A DNA stretch of 64,000 nt, taken from positions 78,187-142,186 of the IMG/VR virus record IMGVR_UViG_3300028844_006119; one strand, written 5' to 3'. Each line of letters opens with the position of its first letter. The first letter of the stretch is position 1. Shown in pieces: positions 24,608-33,572 of this stretch. Below the pieces are notes generated by a model, which was given only the letters and a program-made list of their open reading frames with translations, had not been told where the DNA came from and did no database searches. The stretch comes from a virus. The translations under genes were made by a program, and so were the position numbers.

Positions 24608-25308
24608 GTGTTTTCTCCCCTTTTTAAGATCTTACGGAATAGGGCATCTGAGGTCGTAGAGGTCCCTACGTGCTGCCCCTCCAACTCCGGGGCGACGGCC
24701 CCCGCAAGCTCTCCGTAGATAAACGCGCTGATCCGCAACTTTCTTCGGGAGGATGCCAATATTTTGTGGAGCCCCTGCAGCTCCAGGGAAGCCGCATACT
24801 CTGGCCGAGTAACGACAAACCCCATCATCATGGTGCAGAGCCGCAAGAATGTTCTCCAGGGGTGGATATCGGAGGTCTGCCCTGCCATCACTACGAAGTC
24901 ATCCTCGGAGAGCCTGTCGAAGATCTCTACCCACGGAGCGATCTCCGTCGTCTCCCAGGCTCCTCTCTTCGTGTGGGCCACCGCAAACGTATACAGCTCT
25001 GAAGAGTAGGAGGGGCTCAGCCCCAGTGCCGCATCCTTCGCGTCTAAGATTCTAAGGACGACCTCCATGTGCGACTCCAGCCGGCGCACCTTAGAGCGCA
25101 GGCGAATCAGCTCCTGCCTGGAGACGACAGGGGACGCGGAGTCCATGTCTTCTTTCAGGTCCTGGACCTCCTCCGGGCGAAGGTATACGCTCCGGCCCTT
25201 CTTCTCCTTGGACAGCAAGCCTTTTTTGATATAGTTTCTGACGGTCCTGTCGGTTACTGAGAGGAACCTAGCTGCGTCCTGTAGCGTCATCATGTTATCG
25301 TGACTCAT
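24601..25308 (-). CDS. HTH transcription regulator, MerR/excisionase-like N terminus
   Basis: Residues about 7-45 (LQDAARFLSVTDRTVRNYIKKG, then KGRSVYLRPEEV) form a classical winged helix-turn-helix of the MerR/excisionase type. A coiled coil (residues about 62-95) and a 130-residue C-terminal domain without recognised motifs follow. It diverges from the tagged virion gene at 25327 across only 18 bases and sits at the entry to the head operon. I infer a regulator of late or neighbouring genes. No promoter motif of the leftward family precedes it, so its own control differs. Confidence 0.75.
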   Translation of the reverse strand: MSHDNMMTLQDAARFLSVTDRTVRNYIKKGLLSKEKKGRSVYLRPEEVQDLKEDMDSASPVVSRQELIRLRSKVRRLESHMEVVLRILDAKDAALGLSPSYSSELYTFAVAHTKRGAWETTEIAPWVEIFDRLSEDDFVVMAGQTSDIHPWRTFLRLCTMMMGFVVTRPEYAASLELQGLHKILASSRRKLRISAFIYGELAGAVAPELEGQHVGTSTTSDALFRKILKRGENTA

Positions 25309-25326
25309 CCCTACTCCGGGCGGTTC

Positions 25327-26208
25327 ATGTTTGGTTTAAGCATCACTAAAGACGATCTGAGAGAGCTGGCCTCCTGTGCCGCTACAGATTTTCTTGAGAC
25401 TAAGACCCCGCTCACCGAAGCGGTAGTCAAGGTCGCAAGTGGCTGCGAGAGGGATCTTACCTCAGAACACGTTCGCCGCATCTGTGAGATGACCTATCAC
25501 GACGCGTATGAGAGACTGCACAAGTCTGCCTCGGCTGCCGACAGGTACATTACTTTCGACCCGCCGGACGCGCCTACAGCAATTGGCATGCTTCGGGCTA
25601 AGAAGGTAGAATCCATGCACAAGGCGGCCAGCTTTGCAGGAGCCGGAACCATGATCGATAAGACCGCAAGCGCCCCACACCGGACCAAGTTTCAGGCTGC
25701 GAATGCCTTTGACGCTCTGATGAAGACCGCCTCTGTCGAGGAAGAGGGTGTCGACCATCGATACTTGCACCGTATCCGTCAGGATCTCAAGGAGGCAGTG
25801 GCCTCGGTAAGCTCTGAGCACGCTGGCGTTGTGGTTGCGGCCGACCTGGAGATGGGCTCCCTGATCAAGGAGGCGTACTCCTCCTACCGAGATGGGTACT
25901 CCGTGGAGGAGATCCTGCACGCGTGCTTCTCCGGGGCGGACCTGTCCGAGATCCCTAGATCTGCCTCCGTCAAGGTGGCCTCCATCCTCTCTGCTGAGCT
26001 GGCAAGAAAGGCCGTGAAGACCGCAGGTCTCGGAATCAACAAGACTGCCTCTCTCGGGGAAGTCGATCCTACACACCCGCTGCCCTCCCGCTTTACGAAG
26101 GCGGCGCAGCTAGAGACTGAGCGGGCACATCTGGAGCTTACTCTGTCGGACCTCAAGCGGGACCGGGACGGTTTCCGTAAAAAGGTCGAGTCTCTGTATG
26201 ACCGATAG
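25327..26208 (+). CDS. Virion-type protein with repeated K-x-A-S sites
   Basis: The ATG at 25327 gives 293 residues; an in-frame GTG at 25300 would add nine, and neither has a strong ribosome binding site. The protein is helical with many K-x-A-S sites: VVKVASGC, LHKSASAA, MHKAASFA, IDKTASAP, LMKTASVE, SVKVASIL, INKTASLG. Several are spaced 25-50 residues apart, as if marking segments. It lies at the head of the operon carrying the protease and capsid genes. I infer a scaffold or core protein whose sites are protease targets. No family is recognised. Confidence 0.75.
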   Translation: MFGLSITKDDLRELASCAATDFLETKTPLTEAVVKVASGCERDLTSEHVRRICEMTYHDAYERLHKSASAADRYITFDPPDAPTAIGMLRAKKVESMHKAASFAGAGTMIDKTASAPHRTKFQAANAFDALMKTASVEEEGVDHRYLHRIRQDLKEAVASVSSEHAGVVVAADLEMGSLIKEAYSSYRDGYSVEEILHACFSGADLSEIPRSASVKVASILSAELARKAVKTAGLGINKTASLGEVDPTHPLPSRFTKAAQLETERAHLELTLSDLKRDRDGFRKKVESLYDR

Positions 26209-26491
26209 CCTGCTAACTCCCCAAGTCATGACGGCGTTCTCCGACGAGATCGAGAAGCTCGCCTTCTCCGTAATTGGCCGGGCGGCTAAGGGAGCTGCGG
26301 ACATGGGGTTTAAGGGCGTCGGTTCCGTGGCTAAGGCAGCGGTAAACAACCCCAAAGCGGCTCTCATGGGAACCGCAGCACTCGGCGCAACCGGCCTCGG
26401 GGGAGCCCACGTACTTAAGAAGTCCAGGCAGGGCTTTGAGGCCCAGAGTATGGGCTCTCTTCCTGGCCGGCATGGTACTTTAACCACATAG
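26198..26491 (+). CDS. Small tagged membrane protein (AFSDEIEKLA)
   Basis: The ATG lies inside the last codons of the previous gene. This 97-residue protein has the tag TAFSDEIEKLAF at residues 12-23, a short basic Gly/Ala helix and a Gly-rich hydrophobic segment (LMGTAALGATGLGGAH), followed by a basic end (KKSRQG). It is one of the clearest tag-plus-membrane-segment proteins. It is probably a packaged ejection or inner-head protein, by analogy with capsid-targeted internal proteins. Confidence 0.75.
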   Translation: MTDSLLTPQVMTAFSDEIEKLAFSVIGRAAKGAADMGFKGVGSVAKAAVNNPKAALMGTAALGATGLGGAHVLKKSRQGFEAQSMGSLPGRHGTLTT

Positions 26492-26501
26492 GAGTCTAAT
26501 C

Positions 26502-27023
26502 ATGGAAATTCCCGCAGAAGCATACGAGCTTTACGCTCGAGGCGAGATCACTGACCGGGAGATGCACGAGCTTGAGAAGTTCGCAGAGGCTCTCGAGAAG
26601 ACCGCCTTCGATTATGGGAAGGCGGGGCTGATGATGGGCGGAATGGCGCTGGCTGCTCCGGCGCTGGCGTATGCCGCAAACCAGGTCCCTAAGACCTTGC
26701 AGGGTATGGCGAACTCCATGCGCTTCGAGTCCGGCCTAAACAAGGCTCTCGAGATCAACCCGCAGCTCGGTAGTGCTAAGGACCCGAACTTGCGCATGGC
26801 GTACAAGACGCTCCAGACGACCAACCCGGACTACGCCAAGGATCCTCTGATCGCCGGTACCATTCTGGACATGGTCATGTCGAACCGCATGGACCCTGAT
26901 GATCCCGGCAGCGCACCTCGTTTCGACCCGACACTTCTCAATGAGATTCAGAAGAGCGCTCCCAGATCGCCTGACATGACCCAAACCATGGGAAGCGCGG
27001 CAATGACCGCCGCCAAGGGATAG
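26502..27023 (+). CDS. Small virion-type protein with EKTA site and membrane segment
   Basis: The 173-residue protein has an acidic helical N terminus with HELEKFAEALEKTAFDYG (residues about 24-42), then a hydrophobic stretch (GLMMGGMALAAPALAYAA). A soluble helical C-terminal half of about 110 residues follows. EKFA and EKTA resemble the tag core in neighbouring genes. It is expressed between a tagged small protein and the protease-like gene. No family is recognised. Confidence 0.7.
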   Translation: MEIPAEAYELYARGEITDREMHELEKFAEALEKTAFDYGKAGLMMGGMALAAPALAYAANQVPKTLQGMANSMRFESGLNKALEINPQLGSAKDPNLRMAYKTLQTTNPDYAKDPLIAGTILDMVMSNRMDPDDPGSAPRFDPTLLNEIQKSAPRSPDMTQTMGSAAMTAAKG

Positions 27024-27032
27024 AGGTCTGAT

Positions 27033-29006
27033 TTGGACAAGTACGCGCTATACCCCGGAAAGGCTGCTGACGGCCGGCCCAGAGTTCACCTGGTTGAGCC
27101 GGGTACTGGGTATGGTATGGCCAGTACTGACGGAGTCACCAAGACCGCGTCGGGAGAGCACCTTCCGGAAGTCATGGAGCTTATTGAGTCGATCGAGGCG
27201 CAGCCCGGAAGGCTGTACTTGGTCAACTCAGCTCTGGGTGCTGGGGAGAACGTTGGGTTCAATCTTCGAGGTGACTGGTTCACTGAGAAGGGCCTGAATC
27301 ACACTCCTCCCGGATTCGAGCAGATCCCGGTGTGGGATATCGAAGCGCGGAGAAAAGCCGCAAACATCACAGAGGCTGTGCCTCGGTGGGGGTCTTTGGC
27401 GTGGGGCTACCCTACGTTCTACAACGCGCATAGATTCCGGCACCACGTCAACAAGGACCCAAACAAAGCCTACGGATTCATTCTGGGGGCTTTTTGGGAT
27501 GACCGTATGAAGCGGGTCATCCTGGTGTCTGAGCTGATTAAGACCATGTGCGCCAAGATGGGGGCTCTTGATCTGTACAACCGGATCCAGGGTGGGGACT
27601 TTCCAGACTCCAGCATGGGCAGCAAGGTCCCGTACGACCGATGCGCTATTTGTAACCACCATGCCCGCACACCAATGCAGTATTGTGAGCATGTCCGTAA
27701 GGGAGCTTCTCCTCCCTATGGAATGAAGTCCATGCTCCCGGACGGGCGTATCTGCGGTGTTTACAACGACTACCCGAGATTCTTCGACGATTCATTTGTG
27801 TTTGTCGGGGCCGAGCGATCTGCGAAGGTGATGTCGGATGTCACGAATCAGGTCTCGGGGAGAAACGCGTACTCCCAGAAGATCTACCCGTTCTCGCGCC
27901 CCATCCAGAAGATTGCTTCTGCAGCCGGGGTAGCGGATGTAACTCCTATCTCTGATGCTCCGTCTCCGCAGACGCAGAAGCCGAACATCCCGGACTTTGT
28001 TTTAGAGGAAAAACTTACTCGGGCTGTCCAGCTGATTCCCGTAAGCACCTCTGCTGAGCGAGAGACGCTTAGATTCTTCATGCAAGAGCGCCTAGCGGAG
28101 GAAAGAGTCCGTGCGGGGACAATGTCCTCCACTGAGATGCAGATGTGGAAGGACCTCTCGCGGAACGTATTACTGAGGCAGTACGGGGTCTCCCCAGAGC
28201 AGATGGTCCACCTAAAGGTACTGTTCAACACCCGAGCAAATCAGGTACTTGGGATTACTAAGGTTGCGGAGATGCCCAAGTGGGCAGAGATTCTGAAGAG
28301 AATCCCCGCCCCCTCTCCGGAGCACATGAGCATCGTGCGTAGAGAGGAGAAGTGCCTCCCCGAGATTCCTAGAGAAATCCTGGACGAAATCGCAGATGCT
28401 CCTGGGCCAAATCTCCGTGCTGCAGCACGGATGGGCATCGTGGCCCGTCCCAATGAGTTCCAGTACATCATGCTGCGGCAAAGAGACCCGGACTTAGCGA
28501 GTAGACTCCACACGAATAGAGTGGTATTTCGCCCTACTTCCCTTCGTAGGGAGACATCAGCGTTCAATACGGGCTATGTCCCTCGCGACACTATGCACTC
28601 CATCATCCATAAGTTGGCACCTCTTATAGCCTCACGCTCCTTTGCGCCTTCGGCTATTAGAGCGCGGATCATTAAGATCACGCCCATGCCTAAGATCGCA
28701 GAGTTCTCAGAGACCGAGAACTTGGATGAGGTCTCAGAGCTATACAATCAGTATCGCCTGGGGCTTATGCTATCTCCTACAGACCTCACGGCAGTGACCG
28801 TGCCCTCTGTTTTCTCCGATAGAATCGATGACGATGTGAAAATTGCCGGTGATTCTGTTAGTCTTTCTGCCCTAATGACGAGCCTTGCCTATTGGCCCGG
28901 TTTACAGTTAGGATTAAACTCGGCTGAGGGGTCCTCCTCCGAAGACGCCACCCACTCTCAACCCCATATTGGAGAAATCCATCATGTCACTCCTTACGGA
29001 GCTTGA
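27033..29006 (+). CDS. Prohead protease-like protein with long C-terminal extension
   Basis: The frame opens at a TTG with GAGG upstream and gives 657 residues. Residues about 133-143 (HRFRHHVNKDP), a beta stretch (ILGAFWDDRMKRVILVSELI) and S193/S194 in DSSMGSKVPYDRC follow the layout of phage prohead-core serine proteases, with a His and a Ser as likely catalytic residues. The adjacent CAIC...YCEH motif (about 204-220) is a metal-binding site often seen in this protein group. The C-terminal 400 residues have no recognised fold. Its own sequence holds K-x-A-S sites (TKTASGEH, IQKIASAA). It precedes scaffold-like, decoration and capsid genes, as prohead proteases usually do. Confidence 0.6.
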   Translation: MDKYALYPGKAADGRPRVHLVEPGTGYGMASTDGVTKTASGEHLPEVMELIESIEAQPGRLYLVNSALGAGENVGFNLRGDWFTEKGLNHTPPGFEQIPVWDIEARRKAANITEAVPRWGSLAWGYPTFYNAHRFRHHVNKDPNKAYGFILGAFWDDRMKRVILVSELIKTMCAKMGALDLYNRIQGGDFPDSSMGSKVPYDRCAICNHHARTPMQYCEHVRKGASPPYGMKSMLPDGRICGVYNDYPRFFDDSFVFVGAERSAKVMSDVTNQVSGRNAYSQKIYPFSRPIQKIASAAGVADVTPISDAPSPQTQKPNIPDFVLEEKLTRAVQLIPVSTSAERETLRFFMQERLAEERVRAGTMSSTEMQMWKDLSRNVLLRQYGVSPEQMVHLKVLFNTRANQVLGITKVAEMPKWAEILKRIPAPSPEHMSIVRREEKCLPEIPREILDEIADAPGPNLRAAARMGIVARPNEFQYIMLRQRDPDLASRLHTNRVVFRPTSLRRETSAFNTGYVPRDTMHSIIHKLAPLIASRSFAPSAIRARIIKITPMPKIAEFSETENLDEVSELYNQYRLGLMLSPTDLTAVTVPSVFSDRIDDDVKIAGDSVSLSALMTSLAYWPGLQLGLNSAEGSSSEDATHSQPHIGEIHHVTPYGA

Positions 29007-29937
29007 ATCACGGGGCGTCACAGCTGAGGATCTTGAGAAAGCGGCATCTGTCCGTTTATTTGAGAAGGCTGCTGCCGCCGAAGACGTGGATCTCGGCTCA
29101 CTTGATGAAAATCAGGTAGAAGACCTCTACGTCACATTCCTTTCCAACCAGTCCAATGATGACTACACAAAAGAGGCTTCCGCCATGAACGACGAAATCG
29201 TTGACCTTTTCGAAAAGACCGCTGCAGCCGAGGGCATTGACCTCGACGACATGGCGGACCACGAGCTTGCTGAGCTCTACAACCACTACGTTGAGAACGT
29301 TCTGCCCGAGCAGGTCGAAGAGTACGAGAAGGGTGCTTCGTACGAGGTCGACGAGGCCACCGAGAAGCTCGCTGAGGCCGAGATTCTCGGTCGCCACATG
29401 GCGCGTGCCTACATGGATGAGTTCGACAAGGAGGCTGCGAGCGCAGCAGCGGCCGGTGCCAGACTGGACGCTGCTGCGGCCGAGGCCGGACGATGGGGCC
29501 AGTCGGGCAAGGTCGAGGCGCAGAACGCCGCGAACCGTGCCAAGGAATCGATTGGACGAGGCTACGAGTCTGCCAAGGCGAAGGGCAAGGCTGGCTATGA
29601 AGCTGGTGTCCGTGGTGCTAAGGCCACTGGTGCCGCAGTTGCTTCCGGTGCTCGGTCCTACGGCAATGCTATGACTGGTAAGCAGTTGCGAGAGGCTGTC
29701 TCCACCATGCGTAAGCAGAAGGGTGGATATCGATCTTCCGCAATGGGCCGCGGTAAGGCCCTTCGTGGCGGTGCCAAGACGCTAGCCGCATGGGGCGCAA
29801 CCGGTGCAGCTGGCTACGGCGCCAAGAAGGGCTACGACAGGATGACCAAGAAGTCCTCGATTGACGAGATCATTGAGGACCGCGCCAACGAGCTTCTCGG
29901 AGAGTTCCTCTTCGAGAGCGGTGTCGAGCTGGACTGA
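28984..29937 (+). CDS. Scaffold-like protein with an internal repeat
   Basis: The ATG at 28984 lies within the end of the protease gene and has GGAG upstream (317 residues). Two successive modules are related: FEKAAAAEDVDLGSLDENQVEDLY and, about 46 residues later, FEKTAAAEGIDLDDMADHELAELY (each quoted as motif parts). The acidic helical N-terminal half is followed by an Ala/Gly/Lys-rich half and a hydrophobic WGATGAAGYGAKKG segment. K-A-A and K-T-A sites are dense. The position between protease and capsid genes suggests an assembly core or scaffold. Confidence 0.7.
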   Translation: MSLLTELESRGVTAEDLEKAASVRLFEKAAAAEDVDLGSLDENQVEDLYVTFLSNQSNDDYTKEASAMNDEIVDLFEKTAAAEGIDLDDMADHELAELYNHYVENVLPEQVEEYEKGASYEVDEATEKLAEAEILGRHMARAYMDEFDKEAASAAAAGARLDAAAAEAGRWGQSGKVEAQNAANRAKESIGRGYESAKAKGKAGYEAGVRGAKATGAAVASGARSYGNAMTGKQLREAVSTMRKQKGGYRSSAMGRGKALRGGAKTLAAWGATGAAGYGAKKGYDRMTKKSSIDEIIEDRANELLGEFLFESGVELD

Positions 29938-29945
29938 GAGTGGAA

Positions 29946-30227
29946 ATGCCTGCCAACACAGACATCATGAGATTCTTCTCAGACGAGATCTGTAAGTTGG
30001 CAGGCATGCCCGCACTCAAGGTTCCGGGCATGGGCAGTAAGGGACAACTATCTTCATTGATGGCCCGACCTGCCCATGCCCAGGCCGGTAACTTCGCAAA
30101 AGCACAAAAAGCACTGAAAACACCCACCACAGGAAGCGCCCCGAAAGGGATTAATCATGCTTCGTTAAAGGCGGTGGGCTCCACGGGATCTGTATCTTTA
30201 CCGCCACCTCCCGTGAAAACCGTCTAA
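29946..30227 (+). CDS. Small tagged protein (FFSDEICKLAGMPA)
   Basis: The ATG at 29946 gives 93 residues; a GTG at 29940 is also in frame. Residues 9-22 read RFFSDEICKLAGMP, closely related to the leader at 2538, and the rest is Pro/Ser/Lys-rich with low complexity (SLPPPPVKTV at the end). It has no membrane segment. The tag with almost nothing else suggests either a minimal cargo or a decoy or accessory of the packaging system. No family is recognised. Confidence 0.7.
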   Translation: MPANTDIMRFFSDEICKLAGMPALKVPGMGSKGQLSSLMARPAHAQAGNFAKAQKALKTPTTGSAPKGINHASLKAVGSTGSVSLPPPPVKTV

Positions 30228-30251
30228 ACTTCCCACTTTTAGGGTGACCCA

Positions 30252-30992
30252 ATGAGCAACTACCGAAGCATGATTGATGACGCACTCCAGAGTGCAAGAG
30301 CCCGTATCGATGGCGGCAGCGCAGATCTGATGAAGACCGCTTCTGCCCCCGAGAACAGCATGGTCAAGGAGGCGTCCGAACTCGCAGACGCCCTTGAGTA
30401 TGTTGCCCACGCCTCTACGAACACTGGCTCCGCCGCTGACGCTGTTCGTGGCGAAATGGTTCGTTCCTTCTTTAAGAGCGCGGCAGGCGCTCCTGCCCAG
30501 AGCAGCACATCTGTTCAGGGCACCCAGGCACACGCCCCCACTGGAAAGAAGATCCAGGCAAAGGGCCAGTCTGTCGGAGGCTCGGCTCCTCAGTCGGAGA
30601 CCACTCCCGCCCCCGCAGATGGCCAGAAGCCGCTGCTCGAGTCCTTCAAGCAGGCAGAGGGTCAGTCTCTCTACGACATCCTGATGGCCAGTAAGACCGC
30701 AGGCAAGGGTGGCCCCTCCGAGAGCACGGCTACTGAGTCTGCTCAGGGCATTCCTTCTGGTAACGAGAACTCCAACCGTCAGGCGATTCTCGAGAGCAAC
30801 GAGGCTCCGGTCAACGCGACCCGCCGTCAGGCTAAGGCTCCCGTCCGTAAGCGCCTCGCGGAGGCGTTTGCCCACACGAACAGCACCACTGGCGACTCCA
30901 CGCTGAATGCAATGTTCCCTCAGGCCGCAGGTAAGGGATCCCACAAGATCGCCTCCGTGAAAGATCGGCTGAGCGCAATGGCTGGTGAGTAA
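30252..30992 (+). CDS. Low-complexity head-region protein with K-x-A-S sites
   Basis: The 246-residue protein has a helical N terminus with MKTASAPENSMVKEAS (residues about 27-42), a long Ser/Thr/Gln/Pro-rich disordered middle, and a basic C terminus ending HKIASVKDRLSAMAGE. Such composition is typical of scaffold or internal head proteins. It is followed closely by a 101-residue protein carrying similar sites. No family is assigned. Confidence 0.7.
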   Translation: MSNYRSMIDDALQSARARIDGGSADLMKTASAPENSMVKEASELADALEYVAHASTNTGSAADAVRGEMVRSFFKSAAGAPAQSSTSVQGTQAHAPTGKKIQAKGQSVGGSAPQSETTPAPADGQKPLLESFKQAEGQSLYDILMASKTAGKGGPSESTATESAQGIPSGNENSNRQAILESNEAPVNATRRQAKAPVRKRLAEAFAHTNSTTGDSTLNAMFPQAAGKGSHKIASVKDRLSAMAGE

Positions 30993-30993
30993 T

Positions 30994-31299
30994 ATGTCCT
31001 CTATTAGAGACAGGCTTGAGAAGATCGCTGCTGCCAAGGACGATAAGGGTGACCTCGCCCTTTATGTCTCTAAGAAGCTCTCGGAGAAAAGAGCATCCGT
31101 TGCGGAGTACTCTGTGCTCTTCGATAAGGTTGCCTCCGGTGACCTAGGAGAGCACACCCGTCAGGCCCTACTCGGCATCTGCGACACGATCCCAGAACCC
31201 ACTACTCTTTCGGAAAAGACAGCATCTGTGTATGATGTTATGGACTTTTCTGAGAATGACGCAAGAAGAGCTAGACTAGATCAGCTCCTAAAGCGTTAA
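30994..31299 (+). CDS. Small protein with EKIA, EKRAS and EKTAS sites
   Basis: The ATG at 30994 follows GGTGAG in the end of the previous gene (101 residues). Its helical sequence is punctuated by LEKIAAAK, SEKRASVAE, DKVASGD and SEKTASVYD. The protein is nearly built of these sites with short helices between. It lies just upstream of decoration and capsid genes. A scaffold or core peptide processed by the prohead protease is my inference. Confidence 0.7.
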   Translation: MSSIRDRLEKIAAAKDDKGDLALYVSKKLSEKRASVAEYSVLFDKVASGDLGEHTRQALLGICDTIPEPTTLSEKTASVYDVMDFSENDARRARLDQLLKR

Positions 31300-31323
31300 A
31301 CTTCCTTCCGCCGGAGAATTAAC

Positions 31324-31689
31324 ATGATGAAGATCGGGAATGCACAGCTTGCTGCTGTCTCCGCAAAGGGGGCGGCGACTATCCGTACTCTGGTGGAGAA
31401 AGTCGCTAGCTTGGAGACGGAGAACGTCTCCCTCCGAACAAAACTAGCTTCTATTGCGCGCGACTCTCAGATCTCTGAGCTTGCACGCGAGATGGAAGAC
31501 AAGAGCCTTAATGTTGACATGACTTTCGAAGAAAAGGTTGCACACCTGCGGGGTCAGGCAAACCTAGAGAACGTCACTGAAGCAGTAAAGATGGCGAGCG
31601 CGGGCCATGTCCGACTTGCCGATGTTTCCGACCATCCCGGGACGGGAGCGATCGACCCACTCACCTCTTTCTGCCTTTCCGGCGAATAA
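31324..31689 (+). CDS. Small coiled-coil head-region protein
   Basis: This 121-residue protein starts with an ATG preceded by GGAG. Residues about 20-45 (LVEKVASLETENVSLRTKL) look like a short coiled coil containing a K-x-A-S site; further sites are FEEKVAHL and VKMASAGH. It lies directly before the decoration-like gene. A scaffold-type role is inferred from position and composition only. Confidence 0.7.
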   Translation: MMKIGNAQLAAVSAKGAATIRTLVEKVASLETENVSLRTKLASIARDSQISELAREMEDKSLNVDMTFEEKVAHLRGQANLENVTEAVKMASAGHVRLADVSDHPGTGAIDPLTSFCLSGE

Positions 31690-31707
31690 TCAACTAGGAG
31701 ATACGTC

Positions 31708-32322
31708 ATGGCTGGCACTTTCGTCACGCTCGTTAATCCCGGGTATTCCTCTCTGTTTACCCGAGACCTTTCCACTGCTACGACGGCTAACGTCGAGGGC
31801 AGTACTTCCCTGAATCTGTTTGATCCCGATTCGACCCATCCTCTTCAGGAGGGTGAGTGGCTCGGCATCAACAGTAGCTACAAGTTCTCTCGTCCTTCGG
31901 GCGGAGACGTCACGGGATCTTCCAACTCGACCGGAGTCCTGGAGATCGTCGAGGACGCGCAGAACACGGCCGCTACCGGCCTGTGCTACATGTACTTCCA
32001 GGAGCGCGGTCGTTACGACGCCCAAGTCACCAAGAAGGCTCACTGCATCGTCGGACCGGGGAACTTCGAGTTCCGCACCAAGATGATCGTCTGCGCAGCC
32101 GGGGACGAAGGCGAAAAGGTCTTCGTGTATGTCTGCCAGGACTCCAGCAACCGTCTAGTCTCGGCTTTGGTCTCCGCTAGCGCGGCCATCGCTGCGACTA
32201 CGGCTGTCGCTCCCGCCGTGGGTACCGCCGCCACCACTGACGGCTCTTGGTACGCTGGTGTTATTTCCCGTGTTCACGGGACCAACGACGCTACCGTGCT
32301 GTTCCAGCCCGGCTTCCTCTAA
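31708..32322 (+). CDS. Head decoration or capsid-accessory protein
   Basis: The 204-residue protein directly precedes the major capsid gene, with AGGAG upstream. It is rich in Thr, Ser, Gly and Val with beta patterns (FVTLVNPGYSSLFTRDLS, EGEWLGINSSYKFSRPSG), has no tag and no K-x-A-S sites in its first half, and ends in a small aromatic strand. Genes in this place commonly encode decoration or cement proteins, so that is the likely role. Family membership is not certain. Confidence 0.65.
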   Translation: MAGTFVTLVNPGYSSLFTRDLSTATTANVEGSTSLNLFDPDSTHPLQEGEWLGINSSYKFSRPSGGDVTGSSNSTGVLEIVEDAQNTAATGLCYMYFQERGRYDAQVTKKAHCIVGPGNFEFRTKMIVCAAGDEGEKVFVYVCQDSSNRLVSALVSASAAIAATTAVAPAVGTAATTDGSWYAGVISRVHGTNDATVLFQPGFL

Positions 32323-32345
32323 ACCCCCAGTCCTAGGAGAACATC

Positions 32346-33482
32346 ATGGATTATTCCGCTGAAATGGTGAATTCGGGCTTCATTGAGCGCCTCGAGACTG
32401 AGGGTTCCACGAAGACCGCCGCCGCCTCTCTCAACTACATCAAGGATCGCCTGCGCGAGTCCAGCTTTGCCGACATGATCGTTCCGAACGAGCGTGTTGT
32501 GCGTGGCGACTTGCAGCGCAGCACCCAGCACGACACCCTCGTGAAGATCGTCGACATCGAGCCGGGTTCCCGCGCGATGGCCGTCAACTTCCGTGGTCAG
32601 CCTACCGCTGAGTACGTGTCTGGTAAGCGCTACGCAATCGGCTTCTTCACCATCTCGAGCCTCAAGTTCGAAATCGTGGAGCAGGAGCTGATGGCATACG
32701 AGATGCCCGTCACCCGCATCATCGAGGAGAACAGCCTCAAGGACATGGTCGAGGTCAAGGATCGCGAGTTCCTGAACCACGTCGAGTCCTGCATCGATGC
32801 AATGCAGAGCGAGGGTGGTATCACCACCTTCAACACCTCGACTTGGACAGCTGGTTCCCAGTTCTCGAAGATCAAGGGCTCTCTGGCTCTGCAGCAGACC
32901 ACCGACAACTTCAACGTCCAGGCAATCCAGCGGACTGACATTGTGGAGCTCAAGAAGCTTCTCAAGCGTCAGGTGCTTGATAGCTCCGGTAACGTGGTTC
33001 GTCAGGGTCGTCTTCGTCCCGCGCTGATGCTCATGACTGAGTCCGACGCTGACGACTTCGATCAGTGGACTCACGAGGACTACGGTGATCGTCTCCAGAG
33101 CGAAACCGCTCTCGACGGCTACACCTACAACAAGGTCCTCGGTCTGCGCATCGTCCGTACCATCAAGAACGACATCCTGCGTGAGGGCAACGTTTACGTG
33201 TTCACCGCACCGGAGTTCTTCGGCCGGAACTACACGCTGAACGATGTCAAGTTCTACATCGATAAGATTGCGAACCGCATCTTCTGGCAGGCATGGATGG
33301 ACGTGGGCATGGGCTTCGGCAACATCGCCTCGGTCGTCAAGCTTGAGCTCTACTCCGGTAGTGTCAGTGGCACGCCGGATTCCGGCTTTGCTGCAGCGAT
33401 GCCGACTGACGAAGAGAACCTGGGTGGCCAGAACAACAAGGCCGCTGATGGTCTGACCTACCCGAGCCTCAACATCTTCTAG
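32346..33482 (+). CDS. Major capsid protein
   Basis: The 378-residue protein has the pattern of an HK97-fold capsid protein of large myoviruses: a short N-terminal arm, an E-loop-like acidic/Gly region, a long spine helix region (DMVEVKDREFLNHVESCIDAM) and a C-terminal beta region ending near an EELGG-like loop. The N-terminal arm contains STKTAAAS with K23-T-A-A26, the same site type found in many head proteins. Cleavage there would remove a short propeptide. A strong terminator follows the gene, as is usual for this abundant product. Confidence 0.85.
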   Translation: MDYSAEMVNSGFIERLETEGSTKTAAASLNYIKDRLRESSFADMIVPNERVVRGDLQRSTQHDTLVKIVDIEPGSRAMAVNFRGQPTAEYVSGKRYAIGFFTISSLKFEIVEQELMAYEMPVTRIIEENSLKDMVEVKDREFLNHVESCIDAMQSEGGITTFNTSTWTAGSQFSKIKGSLALQQTTDNFNVQAIQRTDIVELKKLLKRQVLDSSGNVVRQGRLRPALMLMTESDADDFDQWTHEDYGDRLQSETALDGYTYNKVLGLRIVRTIKNDILREGNVYVFTAPEFFGRNYTLNDVKFYIDKIANRIFWQAWMDVGMGFGNIASVVKLELYSGSVSGTPDSGFAAAMPTDEENLGGQNNKAADGLTYPSLNIF

Positions 33483-33510
33483 TCTATCGCTAGAAAGAGT
33501 TGACTCTTTT

Positions 33511-33553
33511 CAGGGCCCCGGTTCCCATAAGGGGGCTGGGGCCCTTTCGTTTT
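33511..33553 (+). terminator. Terminator after the major capsid gene
   Basis: AGGGCCCC pairs with GGGGCCCT, with a partly paired inner stem around ATAA, followed by TTCGTTTT. A smaller hairpin (AAAGAGT/ACTCTTT) lies just upstream. Genes continue on the same strand 20 bases later, so it probably reduces rather than stops read-through. Confidence 0.7.
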
Positions 33554-33572
33554 CTCAGAGGAATTCATCGCT

